From Lactococcus carnosus (GTDB taxonomy: Bacteria; Bacillota; Bacilli; Lactobacillales; Streptococcaceae), in contig NZ_CP017194.1 in NCBI RefSeq assembly GCF_006770265.1, forward strand, positions 1,116,001-1,180,000: 64,000 bases of DNA. The letters are read 5' to 3'. Each line of letters starts with the position of its first letter. Position 1 is the stretch's first letter. Below are positions 8,585 through 17,620 of this stretch, piece after piece. The translations under genes and the position numbers were made by a program. A model generated the notes under the pieces. The model was given only the letters and a program-made list of their open reading frames with translations, ran no database searches and was not told the origin of the DNA.

Positions 8585-8605
8585 CAAAAAAGGCGTCAAA
8601 ACGCC
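8585..8605 (-). terminator. Terminator between the TPR gene and als
   Basis: The minus strand reads GGCGT-TTTG-ACGCC followed by TTTTTT, immediately after the TPR stop codon. Confidence 0.8.
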
Positions 8606-8606
8606 A

Positions 8607-9854
8607 TTATATTAGCTCATTAAATAATTCCTGTGCATTTTCATCATCCGGGACGCTTGCTAAATACTGTGTTAGAGACAGTTTTGCATCGCTAGCACGA
8701 CCATTTCTAATCAAAATATGGGCATAGTCTAAGAGAAATTCAGGATTGTCTGCTAGGACACTTTGGTCGATCTCGTCATAGATTGCTAGCGCTTCTGTAT
8801 CCTGTTCAAGTTCACCATAAGCCTTGGCGATGTTCCATCTTGCTAGGGCATGATCATCATCTAGTAATGGTGCTAAGTTGATCACGGCTTCATAGTCTGC
8901 TTGTAAGAGATATAAATTGCTCAGTAAAAAGATCGTTTCATCATGTAATTCGGCTAGATCAAGTGCTTGAACTAAATAAGTCTCTGCTGCTTTTAGATCA
9001 TGAAGTGCATAGGCAATCCGACTGGTCAAATGAAGCAAAGGGACATCAGTGGGATTCTTGCTTAAGCCATCTTTAGCAACACCAAATGCACTGTCAAACT
9101 CATTTTCTTCTATCAAGGCCTGCGCATAGGGATAGGCATAGCCATCAAAATCAGGCGCTAAAGCGTCCAATTGTTTGAAATAGTCAATAGCACGTTTATG
9201 TTCCCCTAAAACAGCACTGATTTGTGCTAATTCAAATAAAACAGTGTCATCATGATTGATTTCCAATGATTTTTCTAGGAACTTTTCAGCATTTTCAAAC
9301 TCACCTAGTGAGGCATAAGCCGTTCCGATACGTTGGTAAATAGAAACTTTAGTCAAATCAAGTATCTGACGTTGACTAAGTTTTGCAAAGTAATCGATCG
9401 CTTCTTGCCAATTTGCTTGATTATAATGCAATTCTGCAATCGCAAAACTAACCAAGGGAGAATCCGAGAGGGTGCTTGCTTCTTGCAGTTTCTCTAGTGC
9501 TGCTTCCCAAACGCCATCAAGCTGATATAAATCCGCAATCATCACAAGCGCTGCGACATAATTATCGTCTGTAGACGCAACTTGATAGAGTAAAGCTAAG
9601 GCACCATCTAAATCACCATCGTCTACCTTCATCTCTGCTAGATTAAGGATAATATCTGTATTGGCGGTATTTTCTTGTGAAATTGCCTCATAGACTTGAC
9701 GACTTTCACTACTGAAGCCCATCATCGAGAGGTATTCAGCTAAATCTGCTAAAAGTTCAGCAGGATCAACTTGAAGCGCTTTTTCTATTTCAGACGCCAT
9801 CTGGTCAAACTGACCAGCATGGAGTAATTCAACAACATTTTCAGAATGTGACAT
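8607..9854 (-). CDS. Tetratricopeptide repeat protein
   Basis: The 415 residues are almost wholly helical TPR units of about 34 residues from near residue 10 to the end. Typical A/B-helix patterns include GDLDGALALLYQVAS, GEFENAEKFLEKSLEINHDD and GELEQDTEALAIYDEI. There is no signal peptide or membrane helix, so it is cytoplasmic. TPR stacks bind partner proteins or peptides; nothing in the sequence names the partner. Six bp separate it from the GntR-type regulator gene upstream, and a terminator follows at once, so it is the last gene of the ArAE-GntR-TPR operon. Conserved TPR proteins of this size occur in lactococci and streptococci without assigned function. Confidence 0.85.
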   Translation of the reverse strand: MSHSENVVELLHAGQFDQMASEIEKALQVDPAELLADLAEYLSMMGFSSESRQVYEAISQENTANTDIILNLAEMKVDDGDLDGALALLYQVASTDDNYVAALVMIADLYQLDGVWEAALEKLQEASTLSDSPLVSFAIAELHYNQANWQEAIDYFAKLSQRQILDLTKVSIYQRIGTAYASLGEFENAEKFLEKSLEINHDDTVLFELAQISAVLGEHKRAIDYFKQLDALAPDFDGYAYPYAQALIEENEFDSAFGVAKDGLSKNPTDVPLLHLTSRIAYALHDLKAAETYLVQALDLAELHDETIFLLSNLYLLQADYEAVINLAPLLDDDHALARWNIAKAYGELEQDTEALAIYDEIDQSVLADNPEFLLDYAHILIRNGRASDAKLSLTQYLASVPDDENAQELFNELI

Positions 9855-9860
9855 CTCTAT

Positions 9861-10562
9861 TTATCTTTCTAGGTAAAACTCAAACCGGTCGCCAGCATAC
9901 TGTGACAAGACATACTCAAATGCAGTTTCTTCGCTATTTGCAAAGTAAGAAACTTGCGTTAATGATAAAATTGCAGCGTTGGTTTTTATCGATAAGAAAC
10001 TAGCAATTTCCTTGTTGACGATTTTGGCCGAGATAATCTGTTCACTACGGCCGATTTTTTTACCTGCAGCAGCCAGGGTATCATAAAAATGATTGGCGAT
10101 GTCGTCTTTGGCAAAGTCGGCTATCAGGCGATAGGGGATACTCGCCACTTCATAACAAATCGGTAAGTCGTCAGCATAGCGAATCCGTTCCATCCGAATA
10201 ATCTGGGCACCTTTTTTGAGGCCAAGTTTATCACATTCTACTTCATTTGCCTTTGTTTTTTGATAACTCATCACTTTTGAACTGGGTGTCTTACCCAAGT
10301 TCTTGATGATATCAGTAAAACTTGTTGTCCCCCGCATCTTTTCACGGACACGATCACTTGCAACAAATGTCCCTGAGCCAACATAGCGTGTTAAAATGCC
10401 TTCTTCGACCAAACTTGTTACTGCTTGTCTGAGGGTCATACGTGACACACCAAATTGCTCCGACATCACGCGTTCACTAGGCAATCTCTGCCCAACTTCA
10501 TACATGCCGGTCTCGATCTGCTGCTTTATTTCATCATGAATCTGAATATAAATAGCTGTCAT
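9861..10562 (-). CDS. GntR/HutC-family transcriptional regulator
   Basis: The 233-residue protein has an N-terminal winged helix-turn-helix (about 1-70: MTAIYIQIHDEIKQQIETGM, then GQRLPSERVMSEQFGVSRMT and GSGTFVAS). A UTRA ligand domain covers about 90-233 (MERIRYADDLPICYEVASIP; ending AGDRFEFYLER). This is the YvoA/NagR layout, whose members sense sugar phosphates or other small ligands and dissociate from DNA. Its ATG overlaps the stop of the upstream membrane-protein gene by 4 bp (ATGA), so the pair is translationally coupled. No sugar-catabolic gene lies nearby, so the ligand cannot be told. Confidence 0.9.
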   Translation of the reverse strand: MTAIYIQIHDEIKQQIETGMYEVGQRLPSERVMSEQFGVSRMTLRQAVTSLVEEGILTRYVGSGTFVASDRVREKMRGTTSFTDIIKNLGKTPSSKVMSYQKTKANEVECDKLGLKKGAQIIRMERIRYADDLPICYEVASIPYRLIADFAKDDIANHFYDTLAAAGKKIGRSEQIISAKIVNKEIASFLSIKTNAAILSLTQVSYFANSEETAFEYVLSQYAGDRFEFYLER

Positions 10563-11119
10563 TTGTCCTCGTCCTGTCCTTTATTTTTTTTATATGAGAT
10601 GAGTTCTCTCAGTTTTCTTCGCTTAATCGGTGCGTCATGGATAAAGACACTATTCATGATCGTTGCCACTGCCACCCCAAAAAAGGTATCTAAAACACGG
10701 TTAAGTGCATAACCAATATAGTCCGTCTCAGGAATGGTCAAGGCAATAATTAATAAGGTCGCATTTGCCCCAACTAGACCAGGATGGAGCTCAAAGCCAT
10801 CCATAATCACGATATTCAGTAAAACAAATAGGGGAATTAAAATGATTCTGACCGAAAAATTATAGTTAGTCATCGTATACATAAAGAAATAGACAACGGC
10901 AAGCGTACCCCCCAGTGCAGAGCCGATAAACCTTGCTTTAGCCGCTTTAAGCGTTGCTGTATAAGAATCCCGCACCGCAATAATAGCTGATATCCCCGCA
11001 ATCATCGCAGCCGACTGTCCTCGGTGAAATAAATGGGTAAAAAGTAAGATAATAAAAATCGCGATAACTGTTTTAATCGTTCTAAGGCCTAATCTAAAAC
11101 GGCCAAATTGAAATGACAT
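10559..11119 (-). CDS. Aromatic acid exporter-like (ArAE_1/FUSC) membrane protein
   Basis: The 186-residue protein has about five membrane helices, seen as hydrophobic runs near 12-30, 36-48, 66-84, 90-106 and 118-128, with a basic Arg/Lys-rich C-terminus. The pattern RLGLRTIKTVIAIFIILL, then AMIAGISAIIAVRDSYTATL, is typical of the N-terminal membrane half of the DUF939/ArAE_1 family. It lacks the cytoplasmic C-terminal domain of full-length members, so it is a short form. Proposed family roles are efflux of aromatic acids or similar compounds. It is the first gene of the ArAE-GntR-TPR operon and is divergent from rpsT. Confidence 0.75.
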   Translation of the reverse strand: MSFQFGRFRLGLRTIKTVIAIFIILLFTHLFHRGQSAAMIAGISAIIAVRDSYTATLKAAKARFIGSALGGTLAVVYFFMYTMTNYNFSVRIILIPLFVLLNIVIMDGFELHPGLVGANATLLIIALTIPETDYIGYALNRVLDTFFGVAVATIMNSVFIHDAPIKRRKLRELISYKKNKGQDEDK

Positions 11120-11206
11120 GGTCTACCTTTCAACAAATCGACAACTGAATTGCCGGTAATTTTTCCTGTTTTTATACTATACCAATTATAGCACAAAATA
11201 ATAAGT

Positions 11207-11235
11207 TTGCCTTTTATATAGAGACATGATATAAT
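11207..11235 (+). promoter_or_regulatory. Promoter of rpsT
   Basis: TTGCCT (11207-11212), a 17-bp spacer and TATAAT (11230-11235) lie about 90 bp upstream of the rpsT start. Confidence 0.75.
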
Positions 11236-11277
11236 TAATTTGTATTGTGTTTTAAGCAATATAAATTTAATTTTGAA

Positions 11278-11299
11278 TAGTGTTAATCCTTTAACACTA
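11278..11299 (+). promoter_or_regulatory. Hairpin in the rpsT leader
   Basis: TAGTGTTAA (11278-11286) and TTAACACTA (11291-11299) form a perfect 9-bp stem with a TCCT loop, 11 bp before the AAGGAG of rpsT. It may be a 5' stabiliser or a site for feedback by S20; no T-tract follows, so it is not a terminator. Confidence 0.5.
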
Positions 11300-11322
11300 T
11301 ATCATTCATAAGGAGAACTAAC

Positions 11323-11577
11323 ATGGCTAACATTAAATCTGCCATCAAACGCGCTGAGTTGAATATTGTTCAAAAAGAACGTAATTCAGGTCAAAAAGCT
11401 GCATTGCGCACTTCAATCAAAAAATTTGAAGCTGCCGTTGCTGCTGGTGCTGATGATGCGCAAGCATTGTACGTTGTTGCAGCTGCTGCAATCGACAGAG
11501 CTCATTCCAAAGGTTTAATCCATAAAAATAAAGCTAACCGTGATAAATCACGTTTGTCTAAAAAACTAGCTAAATAA
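11323..11577 (+). CDS. rpsT: 30S ribosomal protein S20
   Basis: The 84-residue, Lys/Ala-rich helical protein begins [14 protein letters not shown] and contains the conserved [20 protein letters not shown] block. S20 binds 16S rRNA early in 30S assembly. It starts at ATG behind a strong AAGGAG, has its own promoter and leader hairpin, and is monocistronic, ending in a terminator at 11600-11627. Length and sequence fit the family fully. Confidence 0.98.
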   Translation: MANIKSAIKRAELNIVQKERNSGQKAALRTSIKKFEAAVAAGADDAQALYVVAAAAIDRAHSKGLIHKNKANRDKSRLSKKLAK

Positions 11578-11599
11578 GCTAGTTGTGGATTAATAAGAA

Positions 11600-11627
11600 A
11601 AAAGCATTCTTCTGAGTGCTTTTTTTG
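11600..11627 (+). terminator. Terminator of rpsT
   Basis: AGCATTC (11603-11609) pairs with GAGTGCT (11614-11620) with one wobble and is followed by seven T. Confidence 0.9.
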
Positions 11628-11680
11628 TTACATACTAATCCCCAATATTCACACCACCTAATTTGTGATAAAATAGGGAT

Positions 11681-12166
11681 ATGGATATCGAACACTACAA
11701 ACAGTTAGCCTTGCAAAAACAAAAGGTTCATAAACAATTTTTGGCGTCACTTAAAAAAAGACCGCCTAAAAATTTGGATAAGTTGACTAAACAGATCCAT
11801 GAAGAAGTCTTCATGGAGATAGATTGTACCAAATGTGCCAACTGCTGTAAATCACTAGGCCCACTCTTTACAGAAGCTGATATCAGTAGGATTTCGAAGC
11901 AAATGCGGATGAAATTAGCCACTTTTGAAGACACTTATTTACAAGTCGATGAAGATGGTGACAAAATCTTTCAGTGTATGCCTTGCCCCTTCTTAGGAAC
12001 AGATAACCTCTGCAACATCTATGATGTGAGACCAAAGGCCTGCCGGGAGTTCCCCCATACTGATCGTAACAAGATTTATCAGATTAACCAGCTCACCATC
12101 AAAAATACGATTATTTGTCCCGCAACCTATTTATTTGTTGAAAAGTTGCGTGAACGATTAGCTTAA
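11681..12166 (+). CDS. YkgJ-family cysteine cluster protein
   Basis: The 161-residue protein has the family pattern of Cys residues: CTKCANCCK at about 49-57, then CMPCPFLGTDNLCNIYDVRP at about 99-118 and KACREFPHTD. These are thought to bind zinc or an iron-sulfur cluster. A basic N-terminus precedes them and a CPATYL motif sits near the end. The biochemical role is not settled; some relatives sit near methylation or oxidation systems. It has its own ATG at 11681, with a TATAAT-like AT stretch just upstream and no strong ribosome binding site. It stands alone between rpsT and a bidirectional terminator. Confidence 0.85.
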   Translation: MDIEHYKQLALQKQKVHKQFLASLKKRPPKNLDKLTKQIHEEVFMEIDCTKCANCCKSLGPLFTEADISRISKQMRMKLATFEDTYLQVDEDGDKIFQCMPCPFLGTDNLCNIYDVRPKACREFPHTDRNKIYQINQLTIKNTIICPATYLFVEKLRERLA

Positions 12167-12167
12167 T

Positions 12168-12221
12168 TAAAAAACTTCCTCAGACCAAAAGTTGCTTAAC
12201 TTCTGATCTAGGGAGTTTTTA
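12168..12221. terminator. Bidirectional terminator
   Basis: AACTTCCT (12173-12180) and AGGGAGTT (12210-12217) close a structure with inner pairs CAGA/TCTG and AGTT/AACT. A-tract on one side and T-tract on the other serve both convergent genes. Confidence 0.75.
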
Positions 12222-14792
12222 TGGTTTTGAGCCCATCTGTCCAGTACGACTTGTTTTAAGCCTCAGAATAATCGTGATCACAAAGTGATAGACGATAAAA
12301 ATATATAAATAGCTCGTATCCATTCCTGTTCTCAACGAGATTGGCACATCACCGTTATGACAAAAAAGGATAATAAATTGGTCAATTGCTAACCAGGTTA
12401 AAACCCAAATCATATAATTCGCCCACATCTTTTTTCTGACCATATAAACAAGTACTAAGCTACAAACTAACACTAAACAAGTTAAGAACACATTATCAAA
12501 TCGCAAGACACCCTGTAAAATACAAGATAAGGCGACTTGAAATCCTAAAAGTTTAAGGCAATCAATTATTTTCTCTTTGGTTGATTTCCTTTGCTTATTT
12601 TTTTCCAAATCTAACCATTTTTGAAATACGACTAATAGCCAAACGCCTAACTGAAAATACAGATTGATAATCCCCATAATAAGTGGCTTGAATGGCGTAA
12701 ATAAAAACGCGATGCCGACATCTGAAGATGGTATTAAAGCAGGTTGAGTTAGTTGCGTCAATAGTATCATACCAACTATCAAAGAAATGATGATAGTTGT
12801 GATCAGCCAATAGCCTAACCTATCAACCCATTTGTACATCGTTATCGCAGTAAGACAGATTAACAGACTATATAATATCATTCGGACATACTGCGTTCTT
12901 GAGTTTATGTCAATGAAAAATAGAGTTGCCCAAAATATCTGTATGATTGCCACTATAAGCAAGCTCCTACAGACTGTTTTTAGTGATAAAACACGAGGTT
13001 TTTTCATTTTATCATCTAGGAAAAAAAGTAGAGTAATTGCAAATGTAGCTATCAAAATCTTAAAATCTCGGTTACCATTACCATCGTCATTTTTACTGAT
13101 CTCTTTTCCTGTGTTATCAAATAAAGTACCATAACTATCAAAGCCACTATTTAGATAGCACGTATACCGGTCATAGGCAGCACCTACTGGCGATTCTGGG
13201 ATATCAATTCGATAGTAGTCTTTGTCACCACCATATGTCGCATGACCAAAGTCAAGTGCAGCCTTATAGTCACTATTTAAAGGTAAATCAACAGCTGTCT
13301 CAAAGCTATAATTATCGTCTGACCCAGTTATTCTGTCTGCTCGAACAACATAACTACCCGTCGTAGTCGTATTATAAGCACGGACTTCTAAATAATAAGT
13401 ACCAGGTGTTATCTGAATAGAAATCTTAAAATCTCGGTTACCATTACCATCGTCATTTTTACTGATCTCTTTTCCTGTGCTATCAAATAAAGTACCATAA
13501 CTATCAAAGTTGCTATTTAAATAGAAATCATATTGATCATAGACAGCACCTACTGGCGGTTCTGGGATGTTAATTCGATAGTAGTCTTTGTCACCACCAT
13601 ATGTCGCATGACCAAAATCAAGTGCAGCCTTATAGTCACTATTTAAAGGTAAATCCACAGCTGTCTCAAAGCTATAATTATCGTCTGACCCTGTTATTCT
13701 GTCTGCTCGAACAACATAACTACCTGTCGCAGTCGTATTATAAGCACGGACTTCTAGATAATAGGTACCAGGTGTTAGCTGAATAGAGATCTTAAAATCC
13801 CGGTTACCATTACTATCGTCATTTTTACTAATTTCTTTTCCCGTACTGTCATACAAGGTACCATAACTATCAAAGCCACTATTTAGATAGAACGCATACC
13901 AGTCATAGGCAGTACCTACTGGTGATGCTGGGATGTCAATTCGATAGTAGTCTTTGCCACCAGCAATGTCTAGTGACTTTTTATAGTTTTGATTAAAGCT
14001 TAACTTCATCGCTCCAGAGAAAAAAGACCATATTTTAGGAGTGAGTGAGCTATTTTGACCCATTTCAGGTGCAACTACTTGATCATTTGCTGTATCAGTT
14101 GTCAACTTTCTTGATTTTTGATTTGACACTGCGGGAGGAGAAAAGGGAGTTGGTTGACTAGTACTACTTACTGGACTTGACTCAGGACTAATTGCTTCAT
14201 ATTTTCTATAGAAAATAGATGTCTCATCATAGATATTACGACTAATTGTCGTATCTAGTAACGACATATCAATATTAGATAAGAGTGACTGGTTTTCTTC
14301 AGATGACTTTGTCGGATTTGAAAAATTACTAATACTATTCTTGTGACTACCAATTACTTGCTGATTGATAATTAAAAAAATAAGTGATGTTTGATTAGCC
14401 AATCCTGGGTTGTATCTACCAATTTCTTTGACAACATCTTCTGCTTCTAGCCGATAAGTATTTGTCTCCTGATTATAATAGATAAGTGCGATTAATCTTT
14501 GATCTATCATGACAGGATAATAAGCATCTTCTCTGATGCCTAAAACAGTAAAATTGAAGAGCTTGACTGGACTTTGAACAAGGTAATTTTTGTCTTCAAA
14601 TTGCTTTAACAATACTGGTAGCTTTTCTTTCAAACTATAATCTATTGTTGCTGGAAAAGCATATAGTGATGACACCTGCTGATGTACTTTATCCTTTAGG
14701 TCATTTTCTACTGCCAGAACAGTCGTTGGTACATGTTGTCCAAAAAGTATGACAAGTAAAATCAGCTGCATCAATTTGACTACTTTTTTCAT
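12219..14792 (-). CDS. Secreted PPC-repeat protein joined to a polytopic membrane region
   Basis: The 857-residue protein opens with a signal peptide or first helix (about 5-27). An extracellular part of about 30-250 with a Ser/Pro/Thr linker follows. Three tandem beta-sandwich repeats of 122 residues resemble bacterial pre-peptidase C-terminal domains (KDYYRIDIP, FDSYGTLFDSTGKEISKNDD, PGTYYLEVRAYN, TGSYVVRADRITGS). The third repeat stops after GNGNRDFKI, losing the strands PGTYYLEV to SYVVRAD, and runs directly into a membrane helix (LIATFAITLLFFL). About eight helices follow to the end. The junction lies exactly in a sequence shared by all repeats, which suggests a deletion or recombination fusion. 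No protease domain is present. Function is unknown; perhaps surface binding. A terminator follows. Confidence 0.6.
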   Translation of the reverse strand: MKKVVKLMQLILLVILFGQHVPTTVLAVENDLKDKVHQQVSSLYAFPATIDYSLKEKLPVLLKQFEDKNYLVQSPVKLFNFTVLGIREDAYYPVMIDQRLIALIYYNQETNTYRLEAEDVVKEIGRYNPGLANQTSLIFLIINQQVIGSHKNSISNFSNPTKSSEENQSLLSNIDMSLLDTTISRNIYDETSIFYRKYEAISPESSPVSSTSQPTPFSPPAVSNQKSRKLTTDTANDQVVAPEMGQNSSLTPKIWSFFSGAMKLSFNQNYKKSLDIAGGKDYYRIDIPASPVGTAYDWYAFYLNSGFDSYGTLYDSTGKEISKNDDSNGNRDFKISIQLTPGTYYLEVRAYNTTATGSYVVRADRITGSDDNYSFETAVDLPLNSDYKAALDFGHATYGGDKDYYRINIPEPPVGAVYDQYDFYLNSNFDSYGTLFDSTGKEISKNDDGNGNRDFKISIQITPGTYYLEVRAYNTTTTGSYVVRADRITGSDDNYSFETAVDLPLNSDYKAALDFGHATYGGDKDYYRIDIPESPVGAAYDRYTCYLNSGFDSYGTLFDNTGKEISKNDDGNGNRDFKILIATFAITLLFFLDDKMKKPRVLSLKTVCRSLLIVAIIQIFWATLFFIDINSRTQYVRMILYSLLICLTAITMYKWVDRLGYWLITTIIISLIVGMILLTQLTQPALIPSSDVGIAFLFTPFKPLIMGIINLYFQLGVWLLVVFQKWLDLEKNKQRKSTKEKIIDCLKLLGFQVALSCILQGVLRFDNVFLTCLVLVCSLVLVYMVRKKMWANYMIWVLTWLAIDQFIILFCHNGDVPISLRTGMDTSYLYIFIVYHFVITIILRLKTSRTGQMGSKP
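13059..13960. repeat. Tandem 366-bp repeats within the PPC-repeat gene
   Basis: The same nucleotide block (for example CTTAAAATCTCGGTTACCAT, with a few changes) begins at 13059, 13425 and 13791, a period of exactly 366 bp or 122 codons. Copies are nearly identical, so they are recent or kept alike by conversion, and are prone to copy-number change. Confidence 0.9.
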
Positions 14793-15080
14793 AGTATTTC
14801 TCTCCTTATTTCATCTAAATTCTCCCTAACAAACGACAGTACAATCTCTGCTTAAAATAAATAATTCTGATAATTTTCACAAGGAAATTATAACATACAA
14901 ACCGTTATAATAACAGTTAAATTATAATTAAGGGATTATGTTAATCTGATAAGTAAGCGTTAAACGTGTGATCAACTTGATATCCGTAGGTCAAGATATT
15001 CCAATAAAGATAGCTAATACATCTATATATCTTTTCCATCAGGTGCTTATCTAGCCTATTAGCGTAATCAACTGCGCAAA
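14793..15080. other. Intergenic region upstream of the PPC-repeat gene
   Basis: It contains no gene. It should carry the promoter of the PPC-repeat gene (AT-rich TATAAT-like runs near 14900-14930) and is closed at 15081 by the recD2 terminator. Confidence 0.55.
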
Positions 15081-15115
15081 AAAAACTACTAAAACCGGAG
15101 GTTTTAGTAGTTTTT
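15081..15115 (-). terminator. Terminator of the trmL-phosphatase-recD2 operon
   Basis: A 16-bp stem, AAAAACTACTAAAACC with GGTTTTAGTAGTTTTT, has a 3-base loop and U-tracts in either direction. Confidence 0.9.
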
Positions 15116-15145
15116 GCTAATTGATTAAAAAAAATTTATGCTAAC

Positions 15146-17620
15146 TTATTTGGATTTACTAAATACAGCGACATCTTCTGCCGTCATCCCAATCATCGGG
15201 TCGATCGCTAGGACATTCTCCATGGTCAGAACATAAGCTGCTGCTTTAGCGTCTTGTCCAGTACTTTCGACTGCTTGTTTATCACTAACTGGCTGGTCAC
15301 TTGCAACCTCTTTAAAGGTCTCCTTGTCGATTACCACTGTTTCGATAACTGTTTCTTTGACAGGCCTTGCTTCTGAACGAGCTGCTGCTTGATCTGATGT
15401 TGTGGTTAGTCCAAACCGTTCAACCAGATAGGTTTTACGGTTAGCGCCTTGTCGACTGACTGCTGTTTGGAAGCTCTGTCCCTCACCGAGTAAGATCAAG
15501 GACTGTTTAGCTCTTGTAATCGCTGTATAAAGTAAGTTCCGCTCTAGCATGCGATGATAACTCGCGACCATGGGCACGATGACACTTGGGAACTCACTGC
15601 CCTGAGACTTGTGGATAGACATGGCATAGGCTAGGGTGATTTTGTACCACTCAGCTCTTGGGTAGCTGACTTCATTGCCATCAAAGCTCATGACAATCTC
15701 ATCCTGCTTAGACTCTGTATACTTGGCTGGGACGAGATCAGTAATCACGCCAATATCACCATTAAAGACGTCCAGTGATGCTTCATTAACCAGATGTAGG
15801 ACTTTATCATCTTGCCTAAAAATCGTATCCTGAAAGAGAAATTCTAGTCGATCAGCTAGGGGATTAAACAAATTTTGCAGTGATTTGTTGACCTGATTAA
15901 TCCCTGCTACTCCTTTGTACATGGGGATCAATACTTGTAAATCAAAGGGGTCGTTGCCACGTTTCATCCAGGCACTAGCAATCTGCTCGATATAGTTTGG
16001 GATATTGACTGCCTTACTTTCGATATAAGACCGATCAGCTTTCTTAGCAGTAAAGTCTACTGGGAGTTGCCCATTTTTAATATCATGCGCCAGATTTGTA
16101 ATCGTGGAGCCTTCACCCTGACGGAAGATTTTATCTAATCTGACGGTCGCAAAATCAGGGATTTTAAGCAGATCCGCAAATACCTGTCCAGGGCCAACTG
16201 ATGGCAGTTGGTCGGCATCACCAACGAAGATAACCGTCATAGAGGGTAGGATGGCCGCAAATAGTTTATTGGCTAGCCAGGTATCCACCATCGAAAACTC
16301 GTCCACGATCAAAAGACTGCCGGATAAATCGTTACCAAAGTCATCCTCTAAATCATCCGAGTTTAGCCCTAGTTGCCGATGAATCGTCGCTGCCGGTAAG
16401 CCAGTTAATTCGTTCATCCGGCGTGCGGCACGTCCTGTAGGTGCCAACTGGACGATTGGAAAGACATCATCCGTATAATTATCAGGATTTAAATCCAAAT
16501 GATTTAAGCTAGCATAGGCCTGAACGATTCCTTTTATTACGGTTGTCTTACCTGTTCCTGGTCCACCTGTTAGGATGAAAAATTGGTGAGTCAGTGCCTT
16601 ATAAATCGCCTCTTTTTGAAGACTATCATAGCGAATCTCAAGCTTAGCTTCGACATCGCCTATGATCGTCTCAAATTTATCTTGCGCTAATTTAGTTACT
16701 TTGCTATTGGTTAGCTTATCTAGGCGCTGATAAATCCCATCTTCCGCAAAATATAAGGAGTTCTCAAATAATTTTGTCCCGATTGCCTGCAGTTTACCTT
16801 CAGCTAGCAAGACGTTTATCATCTCTGCCACCTGGTCAGCTAAAATTTCTACATTTCTAGCTGATTCTAGCAAGTCGATGGTCTGATTCAGTAAATCCAG
16901 TGCTTCGATATACGTGTCGCCACTCTCGAGTGAATTGGTCAGCACCGTATGGATTAACCCTGCTTGAATACGTGCATCATTGGTAGCTGAAATCCCTTCA
17001 TCTTCGGCGATTTTATCTGCTTTTTTAAAGCCGATGCCCTTAATATCAAAAACGAGTTGATAGGGGTTTTCCTTAATCACATCTAAAGTCGCCTCTTTAT
17101 AGAGGTCATAAATTTGAAAATTTAGCTTACTAGGGAGTTCGTACTTGGCCAGTTTGGATAGGATTTTTTCCATGCCATGATTTTCAGATAAGCGTTTAAC
17201 AAAGGCAGCTAATTTTTCAGAAGACAAAATACCTGATAGTTGTTCAGGTGTCTCTAAAATATGATCGATGGTATCTTCTGGAAAGGTTGCGACGATCTTT
17301 TCAGCTGTTTTCTTGCCAATACCAGGAAAGTGCTCGCTAGACAAATACTTGACTAGACCTGCTCCTGAGGTAGGCACATCTTTTTCATAGGTCGTTACTT
17401 TAAGCTGCTCACCATATTTAGGATGGTTGGTTAGCTCACCAAAAAATTTGTAGCTATCCCCTTCAACCACATCCCCTATAATGCCATTAACAACAATTTC
17501 ATCGTCTTTAAAGTCAGCATTGGTATCTGTAATGGCAAGTAATAGTACCTTATAAAAATTAGCTGGGTTACTAAAGAATACCGCTTCAATAGTCCCCACA
17601 AAATAAAGTTTATCAGCCAT
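15146..17620 (-). CDS. recD2: RecD2-type ATP-dependent DNA helicase
   Basis: The start is placed at [16 protein letters not shown] (17620), behind GGA at good spacing; an ATG three codons upstream is also possible. The 824-residue SF1B helicase has the N-terminal RecD2 extension with an HhH-like FPGIGKKTAEKIVATFPEDT. Walker A is GGPGTGKTTVIKG (about 355), motif II is VDEFSMVD, and the C-terminal UvrD-like motif is AMSIHKSQGSEFPSVIVP. RecD2 acts without RecBC in Firmicutes, unwinding 5'-3' in replication-fork and repair work. A Lys/Glu-rich tail of about 80 residues follows the helicase core. It overlaps the phosphatase gene by 8 bp. Confidence 0.93.
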   Translation of the reverse strand: MADKLYFVGTIEAVFFSNPANFYKVLLLAITDTNADFKDDEIVVNGIIGDVVEGDSYKFFGELTNHPKYGEQLKVTTYEKDVPTSGAGLVKYLSSEHFPGIGKKTAEKIVATFPEDTIDHILETPEQLSGILSSEKLAAFVKRLSENHGMEKILSKLAKYELPSKLNFQIYDLYKEATLDVIKENPYQLVFDIKGIGFKKADKIAEDEGISATNDARIQAGLIHTVLTNSLESGDTYIEALDLLNQTIDLLESARNVEILADQVAEMINVLLAEGKLQAIGTKLFENSLYFAEDGIYQRLDKLTNSKVTKLAQDKFETIIGDVEAKLEIRYDSLQKEAIYKALTHQFFILTGGPGTGKTTVIKGIVQAYASLNHLDLNPDNYTDDVFPIVQLAPTGRAARRMNELTGLPAATIHRQLGLNSDDLEDDFGNDLSGSLLIVDEFSMVDTWLANKLFAAILPSMTVIFVGDADQLPSVGPGQVFADLLKIPDFATVRLDKIFRQGEGSTITNLAHDIKNGQLPVDFTAKKADRSYIESKAVNIPNYIEQIASAWMKRGNDPFDLQVLIPMYKGVAGINQVNKSLQNLFNPLADRLEFLFQDTIFRQDDKVLHLVNEASLDVFNGDIGVITDLVPAKYTESKQDEIVMSFDGNEVSYPRAEWYKITLAYAMSIHKSQGSEFPSVIVPMVASYHRMLERNLLYTAITRAKQSLILLGEGQSFQTAVSRQGANRKTYLVERFGLTTTSDQAAARSEARPVKETVIETVVIDKETFKEVASDQPVSDKQAVESTGQDAKAAAYVLTMENVLAIDPMIGMTAEDVAVFSKSK

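Noticed and set aside
13059-13960. CRISPR or satellite array
   Set aside because: The repeats are 366 bp, in frame and coding, with no spacers.
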